Shown here in pieces: positions 17,744-25,718 of a DNA stretch of 34,717 nt (its first letter is position 1; every line of letters begins with the position of its first letter). The notes below the pieces were generated by a model. It was not told the origin of the DNA and made no database searches. It was given only the letters and a program-made list of their open reading frames with translations. Source of the stretch: Neptuniibacter caesariensis (GTDB taxonomy: Bacteria; Pseudomonadota; Gammaproteobacteria; Pseudomonadales; Balneatricaceae); NCBI RefSeq assembly GCF_000153345.1, contig NZ_CH724125.1, positions 1,865,374 to 1,900,090 on the forward strand, given 5' to 3'. The position numbers and the translations under genes were made by a program.

Positions 17744-17798
17744 AATGCATTCTTTTGCATTATTAACACAGGCAAGTGAAGTCATCCGTCGATGACTT
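17744..17798 (+). other. Paired hairpins in the dksA leader
   Basis: Two perfect inverted repeats lie upstream of dksA: AATGCA/TGCATT (17744-17761, 6-base loop) and AAGTCATC/GATGACTT (17779-17798, 4-base loop). The second ends 24 bases before the ATG. They may be RNA structures in the 5' leader or operator sites; I cannot tell which. No clear promoter could be assigned in 17561-17743. Confidence 0.4.
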
Positions 17799-17822
17799 AC
17801 GAAAGAGAGTGAGGCAGCGCTT

Positions 17823-18251
17823 ATGCCAAACAAGAGCGAATCTTTCACACATTTTGAACCTTACCCAATTGTTGAGGGTGAGGAGTACATGAATGAGAAA
17901 CATAAGGACCATTTCCGTGCCATTCTAGGTGCATGGAAACAGGAGTTGATGGAAGAAGTCGACAGTACCATCCATCATCTTCGAGAAGAGCCTTCTAACT
18001 TCGCTGACCCAAGCGATCGTGCAAGCCAGGAAGAAGAATTCAGCCTTGAGCTTCGTACCCGCGACCGTGAGCGCAAACTGATCAAGAAGATTAACGAATC
18101 TCTTGAACTGATCGATGAAGATGACTATGGATACTGTGATGCCTGTGGCATCGAGATTGGTATCCGACGCCTTGAGGCTCGTCCGACAGCATCGCTGTGC
18201 ATCGACTGCAAAACTTTGGCTGAAATCAAAGAAAAACAGCTCGGCGGCTAA
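17823..18251 (+). CDS. dksA: RNA polymerase-binding transcription factor DksA
   Basis: Works with ppGpp in the secondary channel of RNA polymerase to adjust rRNA and amino-acid promoters. The 142-aa protein has the coiled coil (about 25-100) with acidic tip NFADPSDRAS (D62 and D65, matching E. coli D71 and D74). A four-cysteine zinc finger follows (C105, C108, C126, C129, spacing C-x2-C-x17-C-x2-C). GIRRLEARPTASLCIDCKTLAEI is nearly identical to E. coli. The RBS GAGTGAGG precedes the ATG. A terminator-like hairpin follows. The leader holds two stem-loops. Confidence 0.98.
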   Translation: MPNKSESFTHFEPYPIVEGEEYMNEKHKDHFRAILGAWKQELMEEVDSTIHHLREEPSNFADPSDRASQEEEFSLELRTRDRERKLIKKINESLELIDEDDYGYCDACGIEIGIRRLEARPTASLCIDCKTLAEIKEKQLGG

Positions 18252-18258
18252 CCCAGTC

Positions 18259-18287
18259 AAGCCAGCCTTAATCAGGCTGGCTTAATT
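18259..18287 (+). terminator. Terminator-like hairpin after dksA
   Basis: A perfect 9-bp stem (AAGCCAGCC, 18259-18267, with GGCTGGCTT, 18275-18283) and a 7-base loop, followed by TAATTT. The T-run is short, so some readthrough into gluQ is likely. Confidence 0.7.
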
Positions 18288-18300
18288 TGGAACACAACGT

Positions 18301-19182
18301 TTGAGTTATATCGGCCGTTTTGCCCCGTCACCAACCGGGCCACTTCATTTTGGCTCACTCCTCGCTGCACTCGCGAGTTTTTTGGACGCCAGAGCACACC
18401 AGGGTGAATGGCTTCTGCGTATTGAAGACCTTGACCCCCCTCGTGAACAAGCAGGCGTAAAAGATCAATTCCCGGATATTCTCGAAGCCTTCGGACTTTA
18501 TTGGGATGGCGAACTAAGCTTTCAAAGCGAGCGCCTTGATCATTATCAGGACGCCTTACAACAGCTTATTAGCCAACATCACGCATACTATTGTAACTGC
18601 TCGAGAAAACAGATCATCGAGCGTTGCGATAATATCGTCTATGACAGACACTGCCTGAACAATCCCCCTAAGGATCAACAGGGTTGCGCGGTCAGGGTCA
18701 AAAGCATGGATTCTCTGATCAGTTTCAGGGATATGATTCAGGGGCCCATGGCTTACAATCTGAATTCAACCGGCGATTTTGTGGTATTTCGTCGCGACGG
18801 TTTATTTGCCTATCAACTTGCGGTGGTCGTTGATGATTACCTCCAGGGCATCACCCATGTTGTCAGAGGGTCAGATCTGCTCGACGAAACAGCCCGGCAG
18901 ATACATCTGCAACAGCTACTCGGTTACCCGACGCCAAGCTACGCACACATACCGGTTGCCACCAACGCTCAGGGCCAAAAGCTAAGTAAACAAACCTTTG
19001 CTAAAGCACTCAACCTTGCAGACCCCGAACAGGAACTTCTGAAAGCACTCCAATTTCTTAATTTACAACCACCTAAAGATCTGAGCTGCAAAAGCCGCCA
19101 TGAGATCCTGAATTGGGCAATTGAAGAGTGGGATATCAACAAACTCCCCAAAACAATGGGCATAGCTCTGGGAGATAATTAA
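18301..19182 (+). CDS. gluQ: Glutamyl-Q tRNA(Asp) synthetase
   Basis: A truncated GluRS paralogue that attaches glutamate to queuosine-34 of tRNA(Asp). The HIGH-type motif is in RFAPSPTGPLHFGSL (about 6-20). The zinc cluster is C-x-C ... Y-x3-C (YYCNCSRKQI to YDRHCL). The KMSKS-like motif is KLSKQ. At 293 aa it lacks the anticodon-binding domain, as expected. The start must be TTG: an in-frame stop lies 18 bases upstream and the first motif begins within a few residues. A weak GGA is the only RBS. It is conserved beside dksA in Pseudomonas and E. coli (recalled). cbrX starts 2 bases after the stop. Confidence 0.96.
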   Translation: MSYIGRFAPSPTGPLHFGSLLAALASFLDARAHQGEWLLRIEDLDPPREQAGVKDQFPDILEAFGLYWDGELSFQSERLDHYQDALQQLISQHHAYYCNCSRKQIIERCDNIVYDRHCLNNPPKDQQGCAVRVKSMDSLISFRDMIQGPMAYNLNSTGDFVVFRRDGLFAYQLAVVVDDYLQGITHVVRGSDLLDETARQIHLQQLLGYPTPSYAHIPVATNAQGQKLSKQTFAKALNLADPEQELLKALQFLNLQPPKDLSCKSRHEILNWAIEEWDINKLPKTMGIALGDN

Positions 19183-19184
19183 GC

Positions 19185-19355
19185 ATGTACTTTCACCGCG
19201 TATTGGTACTGCTTATTCCAGCGATTTACATGGTCTTACCACTCGTCATTGATAGCTGGCAGAGTGTAAACACCCCTTGGTATCTGCCTTTTATCGCCTG
19301 GCTATGCGTCATCATTCTGGCCTTCATTATTGAGAGGAGGCACAGGGATGTTTAG
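19185..19355 (+). CDS. cbrX: Small membrane protein CbrX, coupled to cbrA
   Basis: A 56-aa protein with two hydrophobic helices (about 6-22 and 32-49) and a basic tail ERRHRDV. It lies between gluQ and cbrA: the ATG is 2 bases after the gluQ stop, with GGAGAT as RBS. Its last codons overlap the cbrA start by 8 bases. The cbrA Shine-Dalgarno (AGGAGG) lies inside it. Pseudomonas has a similar small gene, cbrX, before cbrA, whose translation is coupled to cbrA (recalled). The sequence also resembles DUF3311 small subunits that accompany sodium:solute symporters (inferred). It may therefore aid the SLC5-like part of CbrA as well as set its translation. Confidence 0.85.
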   Translation: MYFHRVLVLLIPAIYMVLPLVIDSWQSVNTPWYLPFIAWLCVIILAFIIERRHRDV

Positions 19356-22275
19356 CTTACCCTGGTTAATATTAATTGGCGTCGCCTATCTGTTTTTTCT
19401 CTTCGGCACTGCCTACCTGACAGAACGTGGCATTCTACCCAAACGGATTGTCCGCAACCCTTACACCCACGTACTGTCCATTGGCGTTTATGCCACTGTC
19501 TGGACTTTCTATGGTGCCTTCGGCCTCGCACAGGAATCAGGGTATAACTTTTTAGGCTCCTACTTAGGGGCGGTCATTACCTTTGTCCTTGGTCCCGCAC
19601 TTCTGATACCGATCCTGCGTATTACCCGAACCTATCAATTAAGTTCACTCTCAGACCTTTTCGCTTTCCGCTTTCGCAGTGGCAGCGTGGGCACCTACAC
19701 AACGATCCTGTCGGTACTTGCTACCTTACCGATGCTATCCATTCAGATTCAGGCGGTAACCGATGCCATGTACCTGCTGAATGATCAATTCAGCGCTGAC
19801 CAGATCGGACTGGGCTTCTGTTTTGTCATTGCCCTGTTTTCTATATTGTTTGGCGCACGACATGCCTCATTAAGAACAAGTCATCAGGGGCTCATGGTCG
19901 CTATGGCTGTCGAATCGTTGATTAAGCTAGCCGCCCTACTCATCATCGCCTGTTTCGCAATTTTTGGAGTACTTGGCGGCATTTCTGGAGTAGAAGGGTT
20001 CATTATCAGCCACCCGGAAAGCATTCAACAACTTCAGGCACCGGTGAATAGTGAGGCATGGAGAACTTTGCTGTTGTCATTCTTTACCGCTGCGATTGTC
20101 ATGCCGCATATGTTTCATATGCTATTTACAGAAAATGCTTCCGATGAAACCCTCTATAAAGCCACCTGGGCAATGCCGCTATTTCTATTCCTGCTAGCTG
20201 CCGCTGTCCCACCCATTCTCTGGGCGGGTGAATCCCTTGGTGTTGGCGGTGAGGCTCAATTTATCATTCTCAACATGGGTTTGATGCTGGAATCAAGCTG
20301 GTTGACGATCCTGGCATTTATCGGCGGCTTATCCGCAGCAACAGGCATCATGATTGTCGCCACGGTTTCCATGGCTTCAATGGTACAAAACCACATCATT
20401 CTGCCGCTGATCCCAAAACCCAAAACACCCCGATTTTATGCCTGGCTCTTATGGCTACGCCGCAGCCTGATTATGGCGATGCTTCTGGCCAGCTACCTTT
20501 TCTACCGTCAGGTGGGCAATGACTATGATCTTCACCAAATGGGGGTCGTTGCGGTCGTCGCTTTCCTACAGTTTTTACCTGGTCTACTGGTCACGCTATT
20601 CTGGCCAAAGGCCAACCGATGGGGCCTGCTTTCCGGGCTCACCGTTGGCATGGGCATCTGGCTGTTCAATATGCTATTACCGCTTTTCGAGTCCCCTGCC
20701 CTGGAGATAACTCCTTTCAATCTGGACAATAACAATTGGGACCAGATCGCCATCTTTTCCCTGTTGCTAAATACAGTCGTAATGACTGCCGTCTCACTAT
20801 TGTTTAAACAGTCCGCAGAAGAGAGTAATGCAGCACAAGCGTGCCTTTGGAATGCTTTACAAAAACCCAGCGCAATTGACCTACGCGCCTCCCGCACCGA
20901 TGACTATGTCAATCTGCTCGCCAGCCGACTAGGTAGAAAAGCGGCGGAACGAGAGGTACAAAAAGCGCTGGAAGGGATGAATCTACAACCCGATACTATT
21001 CGCCCTGTAGACCTGCTTCGCCTCAGAACCGTTTTAGAGCAAAACCTGTCCGGTTTGCTGGGCCCCATTGAAGCCGCAGCGTTACTTGAACCGTTAGATC
21101 AACCAACTGATCCGATGGACTTCAAGGCCAGTAATGTTCATCTGATTGAAAACCAACTGGAAAACTATCAGGAGCAGCTAACTGGCCTGGCAGCCGAACT
21201 CGATGAAATGCGCCGTTACCACAGGCTAACCCTTCAGAAACTTCCTGTCGGTGTTTGCACTCTGGATACCGAAGGCAGAGTCTTGTTCTGGAACAACGAA
21301 ATGGCAAGGCTCACTCAACTAAGCGGCGATGAAATTATCGGCTCCCAGTTAACAGAAGAGCAGTCCCCCTGGTGCCAAACACTCTATGAATTTGCGCAAA
21401 CTGACATAGAACACCAAATCAGCCAGAAGCTGATTATTGCCGAGCATACCCACTGGTTTAGCCTGCACAAATCGATCTTAAAAGAGCGCCGAGATATAGG
21501 CATGGTGATTCTTCTTGAGGATGAAACCGACAATAAGTCGATGCAAGATAAACTCGCTCATAACGAACGCCTGGCTTCTATCGGCCGCTTCGCGGCCGGT
21601 GTTGCCCATGAGATAGGCAACCCGGTAACCGGTATCGCCTGCCTTGCGCAGAACCTGAAACTGGAAACAGGCAATGAGTATATTCTCGAAACCGGCGATC
21701 ATATTGTCGATCAGACTAAACGTATCAGCCGTATAGTGCAGTCTCTGGTTCGTTTTGCCCATGCCGGGAAGCCGGATGCTGACCGAGAACAACTCCCGGT
21801 TTCTCTGGCTCAATGTGCAGAAGAGGCAATCCACCTACTATCCCTTGATAGCCATGGTAAGCAACAAAACTATATCAATCAGATCCCTGATAATCTGCGC
21901 ATCAATGGTGATCCTCAACAGATACAGCAAGTCTTTGTGAACCTTCTGCAAAATGCCAGTGACGCCTCTGAGGATGGTGATGCAATCTGGTTAAATGCAG
22001 AGGAAAATACCGAAACAGTCACTCTGCGCGTCACCGACGAGGGCTGCGGAATTGAGGCAGAATCTCAAGACCGTTTATTCGAACCCTTCTTTACCACAAA
22101 AGACCCAGGTCAAGGAACCGGATTAGGACTCTCTTTGGTGTACAACATAATCGAAGAACATTATGGTAGTATTGAAATAATTAGCCCTGCCAACAACAAA
22201 CAGAAGAAAGGCACTCAAGTGGTAATAACGCTTCCAAGGTTGAAATGGACTGAAGATCCTGTCGACCTGGAATAG
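19348..22275 (+). CDS. cbrA: CbrA transporter-type sensor histidine kinase
   Basis: A 975-aa kinase that senses carbon/nitrogen status and phosphorylates CbrB. I start it at ATG 19348 behind a perfect AGGAGG; a TTG six codons upstream is unlikely. The N-terminal half is an SLC5/SSS-like transporter domain with about 13 membrane helices (1-490). Then come a STAC-like linker (about 510-590), a coiled coil, a PAS domain (about 630-730, VGVCTLDTEGRVLFWNNEMARL) and the kinase core. The phospho-accepting H754 lies in AHEIGNPVTG. The N-box is NLLQNASDAS (about 868), with DEGCGIE and GTGLGLSLV as G1/G2. CbrA of Pseudomonas is similar in size and layout. cbrB follows 19 bases after the stop. Confidence 0.96.
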   Translation: MFSLPWLILIGVAYLFFLFGTAYLTERGILPKRIVRNPYTHVLSIGVYATVWTFYGAFGLAQESGYNFLGSYLGAVITFVLGPALLIPILRITRTYQLSSLSDLFAFRFRSGSVGTYTTILSVLATLPMLSIQIQAVTDAMYLLNDQFSADQIGLGFCFVIALFSILFGARHASLRTSHQGLMVAMAVESLIKLAALLIIACFAIFGVLGGISGVEGFIISHPESIQQLQAPVNSEAWRTLLLSFFTAAIVMPHMFHMLFTENASDETLYKATWAMPLFLFLLAAAVPPILWAGESLGVGGEAQFIILNMGLMLESSWLTILAFIGGLSAATGIMIVATVSMASMVQNHIILPLIPKPKTPRFYAWLLWLRRSLIMAMLLASYLFYRQVGNDYDLHQMGVVAVVAFLQFLPGLLVTLFWPKANRWGLLSGLTVGMGIWLFNMLLPLFESPALEITPFNLDNNNWDQIAIFSLLLNTVVMTAVSLLFKQSAEESNAAQACLWNALQKPSAIDLRASRTDDYVNLLASRLGRKAAEREVQKALEGMNLQPDTIRPVDLLRLRTVLEQNLSGLLGPIEAAALLEPLDQPTDPMDFKASNVHLIENQLENYQEQLTGLAAELDEMRRYHRLTLQKLPVGVCTLDTEGRVLFWNNEMARLTQLSGDEIIGSQLTEEQSPWCQTLYEFAQTDIEHQISQKLIIAEHTHWFSLHKSILKERRDIGMVILLEDETDNKSMQDKLAHNERLASIGRFAAGVAHEIGNPVTGIACLAQNLKLETGNEYILETGDHIVDQTKRISRIVQSLVRFAHAGKPDADREQLPVSLAQCAEEAIHLLSLDSHGKQQNYINQIPDNLRINGDPQQIQQVFVNLLQNASDASEDGDAIWLNAEENTETVTLRVTDEGCGIEAESQDRLFEPFFTTKDPGQGTGLGLSLVYNIIEEHYGSIEIISPANNKQKKGTQVVITLPRLKWTEDPVDLE

Positions 22276-22294
22276 TGGGATATAGGTAGAGCCG

Positions 22295-23683
22295 ATGAGC
22301 CGAATTCTGATTGTCGAAGACGAAACAATTATTAGATCTGCCCTACGCAGATTGCTTGAAAAAAATCACTTCCAGGTGGACGATGCAGCATCAGTCGATG
22401 AAGCCACCAGCCGATTTAAACTATCTGACTTTAACCTGATTATTAGCGACCTGCGCCTTCCTGGCGCCCCAGGTACTGACCTTATCGAGTTAGCTAAATC
22501 GGTCCCCGTTTTAATCATGACAAGCTATGCAAGCCTGCGCTCTGCGGTTGATGCGATGAAGATGGGTGCTGTCGATTACATAGCCAAGCCCTTTGATCAT
22601 GAGGAGATGATCTCATCGGTACAGAAGATTCTCGCTTCAAACAGCAATCAAACGACACCAATGCCAACTGAAGAAGAGCCAGGCTGCAACAAGGACAATT
22701 CCGAAATGTTTGGATCCTGCCCACCGATGCAGGAACTCTATAAACGTATTGGCAAAGTCGCGAAAACCTCAGCGACGGTTTTGATTCAGGGCGAATCCGG
22801 TACAGGTAAAGAGCTGGCTGCCCGGGCTATTCACGAGCAAAGCAACCGCGCCGATACGCCTATGATCTCGGTTAACTGCGCGGCTATTCCTGAAAGTCTG
22901 ATTGAGTCAGAACTGTTTGGTCATGAAAAAGGCTCCTTTACCGGCGCTTCAACAGCGCGAAGCGGCCTTCTGGAAGCCGCCGATGGAGGCACTCTGTTTC
23001 TCGATGAAATAGGTGAGCTACCCCTCGAAGCCCAGGCACGCCTGTTGCGCTTTCTTCAGGAAGGTGAGATCCGCCGGGTTGGATCGGTGCAATCTAAGAA
23101 AGTTGATGTCCGCTTAATCGCCGCTACACATCGAAATCTTAAAGAACTGGCGAAACGCAACGAATTCCGCGAAGACCTCTATTACCGTCTTTATGTTATG
23201 GAGTTAAGAATTCCTCCATTACGTGAACGGGGCAATGACATTCTGGAAATTGCCGACAAGCTGATGGACAAAGTCTGTGATCGGATGCAGATGGATAAAC
23301 TCTGTTTTGCTCCCGATACTCGAAATACCATGCTGACTTACAACTGGCCAGGTAATGTCAGAGAACTTGAAAACGCAATTGAGCGTGCTGCTATTCTGGC
23401 TGAATCTAATACCATCTCAACTGACCTACTTGGCCTAGACATCCCCAAAAGCAGTCTGGATGAACTGGAAAATCAGTTTGCCGCAATGAACAGTGAGCCA
23501 AACCAGCCACTCAGCAAAGAAGAGCAGGCCAACCTGTCTCTGGATGACTACTTCCAACGCTTCGTTCTGGAAAATCAGGATCAACTTAGCGAGACAGAAC
23601 TGGCTAAAAAGCTAGGGGTCAGTCGAAAATGCCTCTGGGAAAGAAGACAGAAATTAGGGATTCCCAGAAAGCCTAAAAAGTAG
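22295..23683 (+). CDS. cbrB: CbrB sigma-54-dependent response regulator
   Basis: Activates sigma-54 promoters when phosphorylated by CbrA. The receiver domain (1-110) has E8/D9, phospho-site D52 (SDLRLPG), T76 and K98. The AAA+ domain (about 140-375) has Walker A GESGTGKE (166-173), the sigma-54 contact loop GSFTGA (213-218; an A-to-S variant of GAFTGA) and Walker B LFLDEIG. The C-terminal FIS-type helix-turn-helix is ETELAKKLGVSRKCLWERR. It is 462 aa, close to Pseudomonas CbrB. It shares an operon with cbrA. Its predicted target, a CrcZ-like sRNA promoter, lies directly downstream. Confidence 0.97.
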   Translation: MSRILIVEDETIIRSALRRLLEKNHFQVDDAASVDEATSRFKLSDFNLIISDLRLPGAPGTDLIELAKSVPVLIMTSYASLRSAVDAMKMGAVDYIAKPFDHEEMISSVQKILASNSNQTTPMPTEEEPGCNKDNSEMFGSCPPMQELYKRIGKVAKTSATVLIQGESGTGKELAARAIHEQSNRADTPMISVNCAAIPESLIESELFGHEKGSFTGASTARSGLLEAADGGTLFLDEIGELPLEAQARLLRFLQEGEIRRVGSVQSKKVDVRLIAATHRNLKELAKRNEFREDLYYRLYVMELRIPPLRERGNDILEIADKLMDKVCDRMQMDKLCFAPDTRNTMLTYNWPGNVRELENAIERAAILAESNTISTDLLGLDIPKSSLDELENQFAAMNSEPNQPLSKEEQANLSLDDYFQRFVLENQDQLSETELAKKLGVSRKCLWERRQKLGIPRKPKK

Positions 23684-23736
23684 TCATTGAGGCTTTTACA
23701 ACGACTATAGCCTTTAGTTTAATGCAGCTTTTTTAA

Positions 23737-23832
23737 GTAACACTCTGGATACATTCAGGTAACACTTAAGTAACATTTCCAGTGTTACCTTACTACCCAC
23801 AACGCAGTACCAAAACGTAACAAGCGGTAACA
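23737..23832 (+). promoter_or_regulatory. Cluster of GTAACA/TGTTAC half-sites, probable CbrB enhancer
   Basis: GTAACA occurs at 23737, 23759, 23770, 23817 and 23827, and TGTTAC at 23783. Direct pairs are spaced 11 and 10 bases (one helical turn). The cluster ends 74 bases before the sigma-54 promoter, a usual distance for activator sites. GTAACA-type half-sites are known for CbrB at the Pseudomonas crcZ promoter (recalled). The flanking stretch 23684-23736 holds no clear cbrB terminator, only a weak AGGCT/AGCCT pairing and a T-run at 23729-23734. Confidence 0.75.
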
Positions 23833-23905
23833 AAACCTGTACAAAAGTAGGTAATAGAAACCGCTAAAAATCATAACCCATTGATTTTAAACAAAATAAA
23901 AAAAC

Positions 23906-23921
23906 TGGCACACGCCATGCA
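23906..23921 (+). promoter_or_regulatory. Sigma-54 promoter of the CrcZ-like RNA
   Basis: TGGCACACGCCATGCA shows GG and GC exactly 10 bases apart, and matches TGGCAC-N5-TTGCA except for one base in the -12 box. The start should be about 12 bases past the GC, near 23932. It stands downstream of the GTAACA cluster and of the gene for a sigma-54 activator. Confidence 0.8.
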
Positions 23922-23931
23922 ACATTAATAC

Positions 23932-24150
23932 GCGAAAACAAAAAGAAGCACGTTTCCGAATCTAGACCGCCAATAAAAATAAAAACTGGAATAGAGTAGA
24001 GAAGCACCCGCCTCGAATAAAAATAATAATGAGGTTTAGAAAGCTGGTCGTAACGAAGATGTGACGGTCATTTTGCTCTTAGAAAAAAAACAACAAGCTA
24101 AGAACTAGCGTTGTTACCTGAGATGCGATCAGCTCCCCATCTCCTCTTAA
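23932..24150 (+). ncRNA. crcZ: CrcZ-like Hfq/Crc-sequestering small RNA
   Basis: The 630-base cbrB-pcnB gap has no plausible protein gene. After the sigma-54 promoter come four A-rich elements of the AANAANAA type bound by Hfq with Crc: 23935-23948, 23972-23985 (AATAAAAATAAAAA), 24016-24030 (AATAAAAATAATAAT) and 24083-24096 (AAAAAAAACAACAA). The second and third sit between short complementary arms (CCA/TGG and CCTC/GAGG), so they may be shown in loops. The location between cbrB and pcnB is that of crcZ in P. aeruginosa (recalled). Predicted role: when CbrAB is active, the RNA soaks up Hfq-Crc and lifts catabolite repression. The 3' end is uncertain; a GAGATG/CATCTC hairpin (24120-24143) is only a weak terminator. 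Confidence 0.72.
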
Positions 24151-24196
24151 AATCTTGATCCAAACCTCCTAAAGCTCCCATAACAGTGTCCAACAA

Positions 24197-24205
24197 TGCT
24201 ATCAT
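24197..24205 (+). promoter_or_regulatory. Candidate extended -10 promoter of pcnB
   Basis: TGC followed by TATCAT gives an extended -10 element with a start near 24212. No -35 is visible. It would let pcnB be expressed apart from the upstream sRNA. Confidence 0.35.
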
Positions 24206-24314
24206 TGCGCACCCGATGTAATTAAGGACTGCTGTACAGGGGTTGACCCATATCCATCGATACAATCTCTTTACCCTCCTTAACTGTATTTAATCCTATT
24301 GAGAAGGCACCACC

Positions 24315-25718
24315 TTGCTTAAATCCATTAGCAACGCGCTGAACAAAGTCTTTGGCGGCGGTAACAGTAAACCAGACTCTCAGACTGAAGAGATCATCAC
24401 CACTGTCAGCAAGCGCCTGATCAATGAAGAAGAACATAAAATTTCTCGCCGCTTTCTCGATGATAATGCATTAAAGGTAGCCTACCGCCTGCAGGACGCA
24501 GGGTTCGAAGGCTATCTAGTCGGCGGCTGCATCCGTGATCTGCTATTAAAGAAACGCCCAAAAGATTTCGATGTTGCGACAGATGCGCACCCTGAAGAAG
24601 CTGCGGAACTGTTCCGTCGCGCCCGCCTGATTGGCCGACGCTTTAAACTCGTGCATGTACGCTTCGGCCGTGACCTAATTGAGGTTGCCACCTTCCGCGC
24701 CAGCCATGACTCCCAGTCTGAAGAGGGCGAGGGTGAACAGGGTAAACAATGCGATAGTGGTCTTATTTTACGTGACAATGTTTACGGCACGATCGAAGAT
24801 GATGCATTGCGCCGGGACTTTACTGTCAACGCACTTTACTACTGCCCTAAAGATCATTGCGTATATGATTTTGCCAACGGATATGAAGATCTGCAGAAGG
24901 GTATTCTGCGCATGATTGGCGATCCGGAAGCACGTTATAAAGAAGATCCAGTCCGTATGCTGCGTGCCGCTCGTTTTGCCGCTAAACTGGATTTCACTAT
25001 TGATCCTCAGTCTGAATTGCCCATTATCCCTCTGGCGCCCATGCTGAAACGCATAGCTCCTGCTCGGCTTTTTGATGAAGTACTAAAGCTTTTCCAATCA
25101 GGACACGCGGTTCAATCCTATGAACAACTACGCCGCCTGGAATTGTTTGAACCTCTCTTTCCTCTGGTCCATCGTACGCTTCAGCAAGAGCAGCTTGATG
25201 TTCCTTTGGAAAACCTGATTAATAACGCGCTTAAGAATACTGACCGCCGTCTGGCGCAGCGTAAGAGCGTAACCCCAGCATTCCTTTTTGCTGCCATTCT
25301 CTGGTACCCAACCCAGATTCGTATGCAGCAGCTCATGAAAGAGAAGAAAATGCCGCCTTTACCGGCCATGCATGAAGCGGCTAACGAGATTCTCGGAGAG
25401 CAGGTTAAATCCACAGCGATACCCAGACGCTTCTCAACACCCATTCGCGAAATTTGGGAGATGCAACTGCGTTTACCAAGGAGACAAGGTAACCGTGCCG
25501 CTCGATTGATGGAGCACCCGAGGTTCCGAGCAGCATATGACCTTCTACTGTTGAGAGAAAACAGCGGTGAGGATCTGGGCGGCTTAAGCCAGTGGTGGAC
25601 CGATTACCAAAATGCGAATGAGCAGAACCGCGATCAGATGATCAAACATCAAGGGTCGGATAAACCCAAACGCCCGCGCCGTCGCCGTAGCAAACCACGT
25701 AAAGAGACGCCTCAATGA
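24315..25718 (+). CDS. pcnB: Poly(A) polymerase I
   Basis: Adds 3' poly(A) tails that mark RNAs for decay. The nucleotidyltransferase core shows LVGGCIRDLLL with the metal-binding KDFDVATDA (about 83-91), then RLIGRRFKLVHV, TFRAS, RRDFTVNAL and YKEDPVRMLRAARFAAKL, all class II PAP/CCA motifs of the PcnB type. The C-terminus is highly basic (KPKRPRRRRSKPRK), typical of PcnB. At 467 aa it is normal. The start is TTG: an in-frame TGA lies 15 bases upstream and GAGAAGG gives an RBS. E. coli pcnB is also limited by a non-AUG start codon (recalled). folK overlaps the stop by ATGA. Confidence 0.97.
   Translation: MLKSISNALNKVFGGGNSKPDSQTEEIITTVSKRLINEEEHKISRRFLDDNALKVAYRLQDAGFEGYLVGGCIRDLLLKKRPKDFDVATDAHPEEAAELFRRARLIGRRFKLVHVRFGRDLIEVATFRASHDSQSEEGEGEQGKQCDSGLILRDNVYGTIEDDALRRDFTVNALYYCPKDHCVYDFANGYEDLQKGILRMIGDPEARYKEDPVRMLRAARFAAKLDFTIDPQSELPIIPLAPMLKRIAPARLFDEVLKLFQSGHAVQSYEQLRRLELFEPLFPLVHRTLQQEQLDVPLENLINNALKNTDRRLAQRKSVTPAFLFAAILWYPTQIRMQQLMKEKKMPPLPAMHEAANEILGEQVKSTAIPRRFSTPIREIWEMQLRLPRRQGNRAARLMEHPRFRAAYDLLLLRENSGEDLGGLSQWWTDYQNANEQNRDQMIKHQGSDKPKRPRRRRSKPRKETPQ

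Noticed and set aside
24112-24117. TGTTAC inside the sRNA region as a further CbrB site
   Set aside because: It is isolated and downstream of the promoter, and forms part of a hairpin arm (AACAAC/GTTGTT); it is more likely a structural element.
24243-24266. TTGACC and TACAAT as a pcnB promoter
   Set aside because: The spacer is only 12 bases, too short for sigma-70.
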